64,000 bases of DNA, taken from contig NW_004955472.1 in assembly GCF_000276665.1 (NCBI RefSeq), forward strand, positions 6,767,797-6,831,796, in the 5' to 3' direction. Made by a program: the position numbers and the translations under genes. Position 1 is the first letter of the stretch, and each line of letters starts with the position of its first letter. The notes below the pieces were generated by a model. That model saw only the letters and a program-made list of their open reading frames with translations, did no database searches and was not told the origin of the DNA. This document shows positions 1 through 12,222 of the stretch, in pieces. This DNA is from Chinchilla lanigera. Lineage: Eukaryota > Chordata > Mammalia > Rodentia > Chinchillidae.

Positions 1-89
1 NNNNNNNNNNNNNNNNNNNNNNNNNNNNNNNNNNNNNNNNNNNNNNNNNNNNNNNNNNNNNNNNNNNNNNNNNNNNNNNNNNNNNNNNN
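1..89. other. Assembly gap
   Basis: Run of 89 N. The first readable bases are GAG followed by an A-run, so the gap hides whatever preceded that tail. Confidence 0.99.
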
Positions 90-92
90 GAG

Positions 93-127
<35 letters not shown>
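90..127 (+). repeat. Poly(A) tract, probably the tail of a SINE lost in the gap
   Basis: GAG followed by 35 A. The ID elements elsewhere in the window end in CCGGAGAAAAACC plus poly(A), so this may be the 3' tail of an ID copy whose body lies in the gap. The tail here has no CC after the first A residues, so the link is an inference. Confidence 0.4.
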
Positions 128-129
<2 letters not shown>

Positions 130-2179
130 CATTTATCATAAGTTTTCAAATTTAATTTCTCAGGTAAACACATCTGTGGGCAGCAGGCTATCTTATTAGA
201 CAGGGCAAGGACTATATTTAAATAATTAATATTCTTACATACTTGATGCGTCTTTGAACTAATTTTCACTGAGTTTAGTTAGATAAGCAATGTGGGACAG
301 CAGGAAATATACAAGTTGTTCCTTGTTTATCCGAGTTCCTAATAATCCCAGGAAATCTCAAAAGCTGCAAAGAAATTTAAACATTCATTTGAATTGTCTC
401 TTTTTTCATAGTGGTCAAGTATGAAAAGTTACAAAATTTAGGATCTAAAAACTAGCTTATAAAGCAGTTATCTAAGAAAAATGGCTTTATTAATTAGCTT
501 AGTTTAATAATTCCACAAGGGAAATGTATATCAAAATATTGCTTTGGACCCCATAAATATACACAACGATGATTTGACAATTGAAAGTAAAATAAAAATT
601 ATACATGCATGCTAAATGGTTAAAAAAAAAGGAAGAAGAAAATATGCTCATATGTCCACTAAAACTTATTTGAAACAAAAACTTAAAAACAAAGTTATAT
701 ATTTTTAGCTAAGGGCATTTTAATTGACTTTAAAATATGGCATAGCATTGTTTCAGCATCTTAACTTTCCTCTCTAGTTCACTTAAAAAATTCACCGTTG
801 TAGGAAAACATGGTCTAGATAAATTTTAAATAATTCATAAAACCATATTGAAATATTTTATATTATATATCAACTAATAATTCTACTAACCAAATAGGAA
901 AATATTTATACTTACCATTATTTTACACATATAAAGCACTTTGTCTTTCACCCAAAGCCAGCATGAACATGATGAGCTGTTCACGAACTTAGCAGTAATT
1001 CAGATCTGTCCTTGTCACGCACGCCTGTGTGTAACTCCCCTTTAGCTTTATATTATTGTTCTGTTCTTTCTTTATTGCTCTTAAGCAAAATAGGAGGATG
1101 AAGAATGACCTAAATAAATACGGGCGTATTTTTTCAAGCTAATCTTTCATAAGCGTTTACAGTGGATGTGAAAATGCATTTCTTCTCAGTGCATACTTTG
1201 TAAAGACAGTTCCTTAGCTGTGCTACACACTGAGACCCTTCCTTGCCTGTGAAAACCATCCTTAGAGCCTCCTTGGGAACTGCCGGGCCGCCATGCTGAC
1301 GAGCTCCAGTGGAAACAGCGGTTGGAAGGAGATCCCTCCCATCTGCGCCAGGCAGACCCCTCAAAGTTGCCCGCACTGGTAACCCTAACACAAGCCTTCC
1401 TCCCACCCACAGCCTGTGTATTACAATGCTCTGCTGAGCCCTAAAGGAGTTCCGATCCAATTTTAGAAGGAGAAAGGAGGAAGCAAGGTGAAAGTAAGAG
1501 CGGTGATATGCGGAGGAAGGGAAGGCAGAGGAAAAGTGACACAGCTTTTCCTGCCTTCGAACTTCCTGCCCACCTTGTAAGAGTGTCCCTTTCCCCAACC
1601 TGCACGGAACACACTTCCTCTTACCTAAGGAGTCTTTATTGGCACCTCGGAGTTTTGCTTGCCATAGGTCTCCTTTGGGGAAATTTATGCGGATGAATTT
1701 GGTGAAAACATGGGGCGCGTCATCAAGAGGCTTTGCATTTAGCATTTGCAGAATGTAAAGAAACCACTATATTTATAAACGGCACAGTTTTCATTACAGA
1801 TGTCTTGAGTGGCTGGCTTTTGCTTGGGTGCAGTCCATCTCCTGTTCCTCGGCTTTTCGCTCTCAGAAAGTTCATTTCTTTTTCATTTTCTCTGAGGGTA
1901 ATAAGACTTCAAGGAACTGAGTCGCGGTAACTAAGTGCGTTCCAGGCATTTAGTGCGTTAAGGGGCCACTACATTATGATAATGCGGATAGCCACCTTTG
2001 AAGAGCTAGAATATGGAAACCAAATGTATGATCGTGAGACTGGTGTTTGTGCACACAATCGTGGAAAATACAAGGAAATGGGGCAATTGGACAGTCATTA
2101 AGGCCCTGTGCACACTGACGTAAAGGACCTAGAGTTTTGAATCACAAGAGTCTTAATTCAAATTTTGCATTTCTCTAAA
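128..2179. other. Unique sequence, no gene recognised
   Basis: Mostly AT-rich unique DNA. A more GC-rich block with several CpGs lies at about 1240-1720. It contains the longest reading frame of the window (minus strand, 1134-1745, 203 codons), overlapped by two short frames. The predicted protein shows no domain, signal peptide or repeat that I recognise, and a frame of this length is not unexpected by chance in 64 kb. I see no convincing promoter or splice context. Confidence 0.5.
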
Positions 2180-2346
2180 AAATTAAGCTATTTGAGCTTC
2201 AGTTTTCTTATCCAAAAAATGTTAATAAGAATACCTGCCTTATAGAGTGGTCGAATTTAAATAGCATAATGTATGAGCATATTTAGCGCAATGTTTGAGT
2301 CATAGAAAGTGCTCAGCCAGTTTATTAGTTAGCGTCATTATTAGCA
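2180..2346 (+). mobile_element. MIR SINE (ancient tRNA-derived)
   Basis: The order of motifs matches MIR: TTGAGCTTCAGTTTTCTTAT (core), then a degenerate ATAAGAATACCTGCCTTATA segment, then GTGCTCAGCCAGTTTATTAG and a final ATTATTAGC. Many substitutions, as expected for a pre-eutherian insertion. Confidence 0.85.
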
Positions 2347-3058
2347 TCGCCAATACCCCCGGAGCCTGAAGGTGCATCTGGTTCCATAAGAGTGCCGTTG
2401 TTAGCAGTTGGTAAGCCCCAGCCCTCCTAATACAATGACTCCTAGGCTATTATTGGCTAATTAGTGATAGGTTCAACCTGATGTTCATTTTCTTAGGTTT
2501 TACGAAAATCAAAAACTTTTATGGTATCTCAGACAACTTTAATTACATTTCAGTCTACCTGAGATTTTACAGATACCTATTTGCCCTGAAATAGTTAAAC
2601 TCTCTGATCTTCATTTGCAAAGTTGGGATAAAACTCATAATATTGGATATGGAGATTTAGTGATAGAGTGAGAATTACTTAAATATGTATAGCTCTCTGC
2701 TTGGTGTGTGGTAGTTTCTTTTGCGGTGCTACCTGGAGCTACTGTGTTTTTATAAACCATCCGTAGAGAGACCACTTTCCTTGAATTATTTTGAGTTCTG
2801 TTAGTTTCTGTTAGAAGTAACATTTCCTGACCTTGCTGTCAGTTTAGAGGAGACACTCTGACCTTGAAGCCAGACATAGACGATATTACTATTCTCAAAA
2901 TATAATTACTGAATATATCTGAGGAAACTAGGAAAAAATATGTAGACCCAGAAAGCAAGGATAGAATCCTCAAAATTTCTTACATACTTATTTCAATAAA
3001 ATTTTTTCTATTGTACTGAATAGCTCACTTGAAAGGATCAAAATCAGTACTAATTAAT
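2347..3058. other. Unique sequence, nothing recognised
   Basis: AT-rich DNA with one 62-codon minus-strand frame (2635-2823) that resembles no protein known to me. Confidence 0.5.
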
Positions 3059-3385
3059 TGTCTTAGCGTATTCAAGCTGCTATAATAAAATTCAGTGGAT
3101 GAATAGTTTGTCAACAACAGAATTTCACAGTTCTGAATATTGAGAAGTCTAAGATCAAGGTGCCAGCAGATTTAGTGTCTGCCAGATTAATATTCCTGAC
3201 TTGTGAATGGTACCTTCTATATCCTATGTCCTCACATAGTACCAGGATAAAGTAACTCTTTTGAGTCTATTTTATAAGGGTACTAATTCTGTTCATGAGA
3301 GCTCCACCTTCATGACTTAATCATTTCCAGAAGTTCCTAATACCATACATATGAGGTTAAGATTTTAGCATATGAGCTTGTAGTG
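3059..3385 (-). mobile_element. ERVL-MaLR solo LTR (MLT1/MST-like)
   Basis: Read on the plus strand this is the reverse complement of a MaLR LTR. It starts TGTCTTAG next to a GCTGCTATAATAAAAT segment, then CACAGTTCTGAATATTGAGA, AAGATCAAGGTGCCAGCAGA, GTCCTCACATAGTACCAGGA and CTCCACCTTCATGACTTAAT, and ends near GATTTTAGCATATGAG. The order and spacing fit a nearly complete, strongly diverged LTR of about 325 bp. No internal region adjoins it, so it is probably solo. Confidence 0.8.
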
Positions 3386-4959
3386 CATAGCATAATCTTA
3401 CAGTGCATAGTATTAGTGTCATTTGTTTCCTCAAGCCCAGAAATAACTTTTTCTCTATAAACATTGTATATATGATTTCCACATATATATACACATTAAT
3501 GGGTATATGTTATAAAAAATAATTCATTTCCAAAATCATATTGGGTATATCTTATATTCAGATATTTCGAACAAGGAGTAGTTGATTACTTTTGCGACTT
3601 AAGAAAGTCACTTTGACTATTGTGTACTCAAGGTAGAGAAAGTCAAAAGCAGACTTGTTAGGATCATGTGCAAAGAAAAAGCTAAGACCCTCTAAATGAG
3701 AGCACAAAGAGCCTCTCCCAGGCATAACTTTTCATGACTGACTCATCTGTATAGCAAGTGGCTTCTCAGGAGACCTTGCTTCCAGTTACTACTGGATCCC
3801 TAGCTACATTTCAAAGGTGTTGAATTTGTTAGGAAGCTAAGCATAGATGATCAGATTGTTACAGTAAATCAAGTGCAATGTCAAGATAAACATTTCTCTA
3901 AAACTGGAAGCCATTATGTGTCAATTGCTTACATATTTTTCTCATCTTTAATGAGTTTTAATGCCTTCAGTGAGAGTTGTCTACTAATAAATAAGGTACC
4001 AATAAATAAAATACCAATAACACAAATTTCTGTGATTCACCAGGGAAAATTAAAACTCAACGGTAGTTGCAATATATCAATATTTTATTCTTTCTGTTCT
4101 GCTCTCCAGTATCAAGGGATTCAGCTATTGAAAAATAAAGAAAATTATCTCTAAAACTTCTCCTGAAAGTGAGAAACAATACAAAAAATTGTTTTATTTT
4201 GTTCTTAATATTCTTCACTCAGAGGAAAAAGGTATCGCTCATTCCAAACTGACGTTGTGTTCTTTCTTGTTAGGGCATTATTAGGATGAGATTGTAATCT
4301 CTGTAAGTGTAGTTGGAGCAAATATTGAAGTCTGTAGATGTTTGAAAAGGAAATGTTGCAAAGTGGAAATTCATAACCTTTTATTATGAATCACACACTA
4401 TCATTCATTAGAGTACAAAAGTTTTCTTTTCATCATGGATACATACGGATTCAATACAGGTAGAAAGTAATTTTGATGCCCCAAATACAATACTCTAAAT
4501 AAAGCCTCATTTCCCTCATAACAGGAAAATGTGCTATTGTAAACAAGAGCTCACTCGTAGGCATGTGTCCAAGCTCACCAAATAGCACAGAAGTCGAAAT
4601 ACCAAATTTACTTCCTATGGTTTCTTTACATTTGAGTCAGCATGTGTTCATCTTTTATTTACAACCTTTTCAACTGCAACTTGGCCTCACTGAGAAGAGG
4701 GTGAGCTTTGCTGAAGTAGGAAAACATTGCCTTCATAGTATGACCCAGTCTTAATTTTTCATTCTGGATGAAAAAAATATTACATTTAAATAAAATGCCA
4801 TAGTATTAAGGAGCAGTCTGCACAGTTATGCTCTAAATGGAAATTTGGATTTTCTCATCCAGTCTACTTCCTATCTTTGCCTTCCTCATCACCCCAACAC
4901 ATACTGTTTCCCCAGGTGGAGCACCAGCTACATAAAGATAATTGTCATTGCTTAGCCAT
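3386..4959. other. Unique sequence, nothing recognised
   Basis: AT-rich DNA. Reading frames of 93 codons (3873-4154) and 63 codons (4563-4754) show no recognisable similarity or domain and have ordinary non-coding composition. Confidence 0.5.
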
Positions 4960-5125
4960 CCAGTGCAGCAGTTAAGGCAAGTTCAAGTCCTGCTTTTGCG
5001 TTAATATGGTAACTATGGATACTTTGTCCATTCTAAGAATTATTCATCTTATGTCTATAGTAAAAACAATAGTATGAGAATTAAATGAGCACCTATGTGA
5101 AAGTGTTTTGTAAACTCTAACTTAT
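4960..5125 (+). mobile_element. Probable diverged MIR SINE
   Basis: GTTCAAGTCCTGCTTTTGCG corresponds to the MIR B-box region. A TATGAGAATTAAATGAGCAC segment and GTGTTTTGTAAACTC correspond to its 3' half. The middle is badly degraded, so the limits are approximate. Confidence 0.5.
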
Positions 5126-5629
5126 GCAGTTAAGACTTGTCCTGAATATATTTGTTTTCTTTAACGAAAAATATTTAATCATTCTCAGTGCTTTTCCTTT
5201 GCAATATATACCATCACCACGGCTGAACTGTAGCACTCAGACATAATTAATTTAATCATAAAGAATGCAAGTTCAGATGATACTGAATGTCACAGCCTCA
5301 CTGTAAATAAACAATTTTTCATATTTGAGCATTTTAACCTCATACAATTATATATTTATTATAACAATTTGAAAATTATAGAAATAAAAATTAGGAAGTA
5401 AGAATGTATTTTGTAATAAAGAGCACTGCAAATACTTTGGTCATGTACTTTAAATAGAAACTTGATAGTAGACAACATAAAGTCACATATCTACTTTACA
5501 AATTACTTTTTACCATATAAGCATACATCTGTTTATCCAATGTGCAAGAATTTATTAAAATTGATAAGTGCCAGGTAATGCTGTAGGTTCTACGTTACAG
5601 CAATAAATTATCTAGACAAGGTCTAATGT
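5126..5629. other. AT-rich unique sequence
   Basis: No repeat, exon or RNA gene recognised. Several AATAAA-like hexamers are expected at this base composition. Confidence 0.4.
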
Positions 5630-7110
5630 TGTTCACTTTTTTATGGAGAAGCATTTTACTTCTATATTAATAGAGGAAGCACCAATATCTTTACAATGCT
5701 GGATCATCCAATTCAACACCAACGATGTTCCAAACCATTCAAGTTTTCAATAGAGTATAATTTTTACCACCTCTGCATTTTAGTTAAATTTATTCTTTAA
5801 AAATGTATCATGGTTTTATTGCCTTGGGAAGTAGAATTATTTTTCAATAAAATTTTCTATGAGTCATTGTTTATAATATAAGAAATGTTTTAATTAAATT
5901 TAACTATTTCATTGCTTTGAGAATTTTAAAAATTCTGTCCATTTCAAATCCTTACAATATTTCTTTCTATATTCAAACTATTACCTAACCATATGTGTCA
6001 GTACATTAAGATAATATTAAATAGTATTAGTGATAAAAATATCTATAAATTAATATTGTTTTTAATTTCCACTGCTTTGAAAATATCACCACTAAGTGTA
6101 ACCCTAACACTGACCTTTGGTAGTTTGTGATCTTTTGATATTACATATAACCGCATGTACATGTGCACTTGTATACATATTAATGTATATATTTTAAGAA
6201 ATGATTATTAACCCCTATTTACTAAATATTTTCATTAGAAAAAGTTGTTTTTATCAAGTGCTTTGTAAGCATATATTAAAGACAGTATATGGTCTTCCTT
6301 CACTGATCTATTATGATAATGGATTATGGTTTTGATATACCAGCTCTAACACATCTTTGCTTTCAAAATCTAGTCTATGCTTGGCCATAATAAATTATTC
6401 TTGCATTGTACTGCTGAGTTTTTAAGGGTTATTCCTATTCCTCATGGTAATGAAATTATTCTATAATTCCCGTTTGTGTACTTGCATTCTCATGACTTAG
6501 ATAACTGTTATTCCGATTTTATAAAATAGTAATTATTGTATATTCTGCTCAATTCTAAAATCCTTTAACAGCATTGGAATTATGTGTTCCTATAAAGATG
6601 AAGAATGCATTTCAAAACTCTGTGTCTGACACTCTTTCAGGAAAGTAACTCTTTGGCAGCATTTTTAATATACTTCATGACTATTGACCTGTTTAGAATT
6701 ATTATCACTTATTAAATAAATTTTAGCAATTCTTCTACCTATAAAATCAGCCAGAGATATAGTTCAGTGGCACAAGTGCCTGCCTGGTAAGCACAAGGTC
6801 CTGCGTTTGATTCCAGATACAAAACAATGTACAAAATCCATCACAGTGTCTAGGATGTCATGCATTTATTTTCCACTAGAGCTACAGTTCTCCCTTTATC
6901 AAACTACAGTTAGTATTTGTGTTTTCTTGGTCTTTTGCTAGATCAGTTGGCATATTCATTTTATTAGTTGCTCTTGAAGTTTCTTTGTAATGTATTAATT
7001 TTCAGTTTTAAATTTTGCTGTTATTTTTCTCTCTTCTGTGTGGGAGGCACTCTAGTGAGTTGAAGCAGAACAAGCCTTAGGGGTTCTTATTGTTTTAGTT
7101 GCATCACTAG
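5630..7110 (-). mobile_element. Ancient L1-type LINE remnant (ORF2 region), antisense
   Basis: The plus strand reads as the reverse complement of L1 ORF2 sequence. Recognisable stretches are the CACCTCTGCATTTTAGTTAA, TTCAATAAAATTTTCTATGA and GAGTCATTGTTTATAATATA segments, then TTTTTATCAAGTGCTTTG with TATTATGATAATGGATTATG, a TTGGAATTATGTGTTCC block, and finally CTTTTGCTAGATCAGTTGGC. The order follows ORF2 from its 3' side toward its 5' side. All frames are broken, so nothing is translated. The divergence suggests an old L1M or HAL1-type copy. It is interrupted by an ID-related SINE at 6749-6829. Confidence 0.65.
6749..6829 (+). mobile_element. ID-related tRNA-Ala-derived SINE, diverged
   Basis: Contains GATATAGTTCAGTGGCAC (A-box region), GCCTGCCTGGTAAGCACAAG and the B-box region GCGTTTGATTCC. 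Imperfect 9-bp direct repeats (TATAAAATC at 6740-6748 and TACAAAATC at 6830-6838) flank it and look like a target-site duplication. It is nested in the L1 remnant and therefore younger than it. Confidence 0.75.
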
Positions 7111-7199
7111 TTTATCTACTAAAGAAATAAAAATGTTAAAGAAATTTTGCTGGAGAATGGTCTGCTCCTCTTGACTGCAAGAGCCCCACTGAAAGGATG

Positions 7200-7375
7200 T
7201 CAGTGTATTTTTTAGATCCATGTATTTTTCTAAAATCTGTGCATTTTTAAAAGTGTATTTTAAAGTCAGTGTACTTTAAAATGAATATTGTACTTTTAAA
7301 AGTACACTGCACTTCAGTATATTGTAAAAATCAGTGCACTTTTAAAAAGTCAGTGTGCTTTTTTAGATTTTAGTG
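7200..7375. repeat. Degenerate AT-rich repeat cluster with a 16-bp palindrome
   Basis: Variants of TCAGTGTACTTTTTAAAA recur at irregular 20-35 bp spacing, in both orientations. At 7290-7305 GTACTTTTAAAAGTAC is a perfect 16-bp palindrome. No known repeat family is recognised. Confidence 0.6.
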
Positions 7376-7584
7376 TCTGCCTTCTTACCAAATGTTCTGT
7401 TCTCTTAATGCCTAAAGTCTTCTTTCAATTTCTAGAGGTTAATATAATAGATATGAAACAAAAAAGAATTCCCAGAAAATATATTTACTTGGTATTATAC
7501 TGCTTTTCTGAAAACTAAATGTGCTTATTTTGTTTGGAAGAGCTAATGTCCCTTTTCTGAAATTTGTAGTACCTGTATTACCTG

Positions 7585-7692
7585 GGTAAATCACGTAGCC
7601 TCTTTACACCTGCTTCCTCCTCTGTAAATTAGAAATGATATTCCTGTGTCTTACAAGGCTGTTACAAGGATCTAGCAGAGTGCTCCTCTGTC
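7585..7692 (+). mobile_element. MIR SINE fragment
   Basis: ACCTGGGTAAATCACGTAGC, CTTCCTCCTCTGTAAATTAG and ACAAGGCTGTTACAAGGA follow the MIR core order (position-sensitive match to the CTGTAAAATGGGGATAAT and GGGTTGTTGTGAGGAT segments of the consensus). Confidence 0.75.
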
Positions 7693-8939
7693 CCGGTCAT
7701 CTAACAGTGCCTGCCTGGCAGAGCGAGACACGTACTGAACACTGATTACATGTCCCTGTGAGAGACCCCTGGGATCACTGTGGATGGCCGTAGAGGGGGA
7801 TGGTGACATAGGAATTGTGGCTGCATCCTCTTCTTCTCAGTTCTGCCACACCCTGAAAGCAGGGATTGTTGGGGAAAGGTGCCCAGAGACCGCAACCTCA
7901 TTGACCTTTAGACAAAACTTAAGACTCTCTGCTCACTCCTCATCTGTGGGCAGGTATATCTCAAGGCCTCATTGGGGTTTCATGGGCAGGGCCTCACTGG
8001 TGAGGGCTGCGCACTCCTTCACGACTGAAACCGCACAGGACTTTGTAGGAAAAGACTTGCTCTCAGGATTGTGCATAAAAATAAAATGCGAAACTAAATA
8101 AATCCCTCCTGAGAATGCAATGTAACTCCTTACCTTTCTGAAACAGGTGGAGATCAGGGATGACCTCAGCACAAAGCAAGTCAGCCGACCCAGACAGCCT
8201 GAGACGGGGAAGGGGAAGGAGAGAGGGAGAGGAGGGACAAGTCTACTGGGGAGAATTCTGATCAAGGAATCCTGACTACGGAGCCTGGGAAGGAGTCAAT
8301 TAAAAATTTCATACAAAATGCTTAAAGATGACGGGGCACTTATAGCGCTCAGTTCAAGTTTCACATTCGGTGTGATGAGGGACAGAAAGAGAGAAAAAAG
8401 AATGGCAGAGACCGGGAGATAAAGAGACAATGGCAGAGGAAGGTTGAGAAAGAATAAAGTGGTAGAAAAAGAGAAAAGAAAAGGAGATGAACACATAGCT
8501 TGTTCATGGAGCAGATGTTTTTCAAGTATTCAGAAAAATAGGTCACAAGCACATCTCAGAACTGGATTAGAGCACAGATTCCCAGTCTAATTATAAGTCA
8601 GAATTCATCTTTTAAAAAGAAATGATAACATGGTGGTGTTGAAAAGGCAATTTGATGTACTTAGAAAATATTATGTAAACATAGTACTTTGTAGGCTGCT
8701 TCACATTTTGCAGCCCTAGAGAATTGCTTAAAATGCCCCAAGTATGCAGATAAACCCACAAACCCATATAGTTTAGACCACAAATTGCCCAAGGTCTGAA
8801 AAGCTCCCTGTGTCACCACTGCATCCTTTCTCCTCCTCACCCCTTGTGCTCCTCCCACACCTCAGGTACCTTAGCATCTGAAAGCCGTTCAGAGAATCAC
8901 ATGTGTCCATCTGCTGAATGCAGGAGCAGCACACTTCAG
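7693..8939. other. Unique sequence with a purine-rich tract
   Basis: Short frames on both strands (up to 105 codons, 7784-8101) overlap each other and show no recognisable protein. A purine-rich stretch at about 8375-8490 (GAGAAAAAAG, AAAAAGAGAAAAGAAAAGG and similar) explains the Phe/Leu/Ser-rich minus-strand frames there. Confidence 0.5.
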
Positions 8940-8940
8940 C

Positions 8941-9137
8941 TCAGGTGTGGGAGAAGACACTTGTAATCCCAGCACTCTCGGAGGCTAATGCAGGACGATC
9001 TCAAATTCGAAACCAGCTTGACCAACTTAGTAACATATGGAGTCTACTCAAAATAAAAATACAAAAAGGGCTGGAGACGAAGCTCAGTGTTGTGGGTCCT
9101 GGGTTCAGTTCCTATAACAGAATCAAAAAGGAAAAGT
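8941..9137 (+). mobile_element. B1-dID-type dimeric SINE
   Basis: 7SL-derived left part (CTTGTAATCCCAGCACTCTC, GGAGGCTAATGCAGG, AAACCAGCTTGACCAACTTA) followed by an A-rich linker and an ID-like right part (GGGCTGGAGACGAAGCTCAG, GTCCTGGGTTCAGTTCC). Substantially diverged. Confidence 0.85.
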
Positions 9138-9953
9138 GAATGGGACCATCCTTTCTGTGGCCTGATCTTCTGAACGATGCTGGTTCAGAGAACACTGCAG
9201 TAGTACGATAAAGAACAAGGAACAGAGGGATAGTTGAAATATTGCTCCGGGGATGAGCTCCTTGACAGCCTGGGGGCATGCTACACGCACTCCTGCATTT
9301 GTTCTTCATTGTGCTCCCCCTACAGTGAACATCTCAGTATCTCACCTCACCTTTCAAAAGTCTGTATGCAAAATACTCTCCCCACTGGACTAGATGTGCG
9401 CTACAGCAGTCCCCTGAGCTCACTTGGCTTCTAAACTGTGATACAGCTCAAGCCCGCACTAACCTCTTATTTACCTTCCTGTTAACACTGCCTCAGTAGC
9501 CACGTGCTTGATCACATATCGTTGCACGTATGCTCAGAATTTATCTTTGTTCTTCGTGCGTGCCAATCCAGAGTGGAAACTCTTTGGAAGGAAAGGTTCA
9601 TTTTTTGTTGTTATTGCTATTTGGTGGTATTATTTCCCCTTACTCTATTCTCACCTTTCAGCACTTATCAAAGGCTTAAATATAGAATTGGAGGGCTTTT
9701 AACCCATTCTGGATACAACTAGACTGAATACATACCCTGGAAGATAAAATGTAGCACTTATTGTCCCAATTTCCCCGAAGTCATACATTGCATTCTTAGG
9801 GAAAGTTCACATATTAAAACCATTGTTCCTGGAATCATGAGCACTCCTAAAGTAAGCACTGAAACCATAGGAATCTCAGTAATGCTTTCATAGCTTCCTA
9901 CTTTCAAGCCCCTCACCTGGAGGTTTTGATTCCGTGGTTGCTTTACATTCTAC
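9138..9953. other. Mostly unique sequence, possible L2 traces
   Basis: Overlapping short frames (64-73 codons) carry no recognisable product. The part around 9540-9600 (GAGTGGAAACTCTTTGGAAG) weakly resembles the L2 3' region, too weakly to call. Confidence 0.35.
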
Positions 9954-9964
9954 GAATTTTTGTT

Positions 9965-10088
9965 GTTGTTGTTTTTTGTTTTTTTTTTGTTTGTTTGTTT
10001 TTTGGTTTTTCTCCGGTACCAGGAATCGAACTTATGACCTTGTGCTTGTGAGGCAGGTGCTTTGCCACTGAGCTAAATCCCCAGCCCC
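9965..10088 (-). mobile_element. ID-type SINE (tRNA-Ala-derived), minus strand
   Basis: On the minus strand it begins GGGGCTGGGGATTTAGCTC, has A-box and B-box regions, and ends GGTACCGGAGAAAAACC plus an A-rich tail with interspersed C. The plus strand shows the matching T-rich tract at 9965-10007. Flanking GAATTTTTGTT at 9954-9964 and 10090-10100 is the target-site duplication. Confidence 0.95.
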
Positions 10089-10100
10089 GGAATTTTTGTT

Positions 10101-11699
10101 TTTACATAATAGTCTTCATTGGCTGTGAGATTATAGTATGTAGCTGAGTCTATGTACACTGCTTTGGGCAAAATCAACTTATATCTGAAAAGTCCTGTAA
10201 AATATATTTTTCTTTAAAATTATATATGCCAGATTGATCAAACAATTAAACATTAACTGTTCCTTTCAATAAAGCAATAGAAATCTGCATTGCTTTTATT
10301 ATTTTTGTGTTGTTTATATCTGTGTGTTTGTTAATATGTTTCCGTTCTTTTATCTTTAAAATAAAAAAAGAAAAAAGAAAACAACATTGAGATTCAAAAA
10401 ATAAATATGAAAAATGATATATGCCATTCACCCCCAAACCTAAGGCAATAGTGTAGTGCCTATACTGCAACTATTAAAGGACTTTAAAGTCAATTAAATT
10501 TCAGAGCTTTCTAAACCAACTTTATCTGTTTATCAATTCAACTTTCTATTAATCTTCCTATATCCATTTATGTTTGCCAACTGACCCACCTCTTTATCTA
10601 CTGTCTGTCTATTACTGATTACTTCTAGAAAACAATTTAAAGTGCCCTCAACAAATAAATCTGTGTTTTCTAAGTTAAATATATGCTACAGCAAGAAGTT
10701 AGAATAAAGCTTTATAAAAACTAATATGACAATGAAATTTTAAGACTTACCTCTTATGTCACTGAGTTTTTCCTTCAGAATGAAATATTTCTTAGGATCT
10801 GAGTTGTCTGTTTAATTTTATTGCAATTTAAGTAATCTAATAGGCAGTCTTTGTGATCAGAATCAACATCAAGTAAATTTTTCCAAAGTTTCGTTTCCTC
10901 ATTTTCATCACCAGATTATCTATTTATGTGCTTTTGTTCTGTGCTAAATACTTCCTCATTTTCCTTTGTGCTTATTTTTCATGCATAAAATTCTACTGAA
11001 ACTCTTCCTAGTCATTATTCAGTACATACTGAAGTTGCCAAGAAATTTGACTCACTAGTTCATCTCTTATCTTAACCAATTTAAACCTATTTGCTCATTT
11101 TGTCTGCTCCTTACAATTTATTTTGCTGCTTGAATCCTCTGGTTCTTGAAACTAAAGAGATATGGTTTTATTACACTTCAAAAAGGAGGGATTATCAATT
11201 TAAAGATGTGGAATATCTGTGCAAATCCAAATTAGCAATTGTTCTTTCTCCATCTAAAAGGGTTTGACTAGTTCTTCACTTTCTAATCATTAGAATCCGC
11301 ATTTGACTCATCAGGTTTCCTTATTTTTTACTGTCTAGGACTGTTCAATAAGAGCAGCAAATTTAGATTGCTTTAAATATTCCACTAGGGCACAAGCTGA
11401 AGGATCTAATGTAGATGTCAAGCTCTAAAATTTCCCTGAATTCACTGCCTCTGGTTGCAGTTATAGAAAGTACAAGTGACTTCCGAGGAGGATGAGTTTA
11501 TCACTTATTTAGGACCCCCCTGTATGGGTTCTGAACCAATAGCTAATTTAGAGTCTCACCCTTGCTTTGCACTCTGAGAAGTCCCATTCCTGCTAATATA
11601 CCTGCAATTGATCTGATTAAAATCTATTGTAATAGATTTTTCAATGAAAAAGTGCCATATAAACCAGGATGGAAAGTTACTGAGTTTATAGTGAGGGTT
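10101..11699. other. Unique AT-rich sequence, nothing recognised
   Basis: No exon, RNA gene or interspersed repeat identified. The 74-codon frame at 10246-10470 (minus) is low in complexity and not convincing. Confidence 0.45.
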
Positions 11700-11716
11700 A
11701 AGACTAAATGAATCAA

Positions 11717-11811
11717 GGGGCTGGGGATTTAGCTCAGCGGCAAAGCGCCTGCCTGGCAAGCGCAAGGTCATGAGTTCTGTTCCTGGTACCAGAGAAAAAC
11801 CAAAAAAAAAA
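11717..11811 (+). mobile_element. ID-type SINE (young)
   Basis: GGGGCTGGGGATTTAGCTC start, A box TTAGCTCAGCGG, and 3' end GGTACCAGAGAAAAACC with a poly(A) tail. A 17-bp target-site duplication with one mismatch flanks it: AAGACTAAATGAATCAA at 11700-11716 and AAGACTAAGTGAATCAA at 11812-11828. This is the CGGCAAAGCGC form. Confidence 0.97.
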
Positions 11812-12222
11812 AAGACTAAGTGAATCAATTATTATTTAGTCACTATACCTACTCCATTAATGGCAAATCAAATTTTAAAAATTTTGGCAAGCATGGAGCC
11901 ACATGTGATTAACCTGTCAGGTGGACACAAAAGCAGGTTAGGCTATTTCTGCTGATCACTACAAGGTGTTCAGGTTGCAGAGACCACAGAACTCTCTCCT
12001 TTCCATAGTTTAAATATGGTTTGTCCCCTTGAAAATTCATATTACATTCTAGAAATGAATTGTCTCTCTTTGGCTAACAAAAACTTCCCTTTCTCATTTA
12101 TGTTGAAAAATATAGACAATTTTCTACATTAGTAAAATCAACAAACTGTTACTTTGAACATTAGTGGTTTGGACTTAATCAGTAATTTATAACTCCAATA
12201 TTAACTTTCATTTTATATTATT

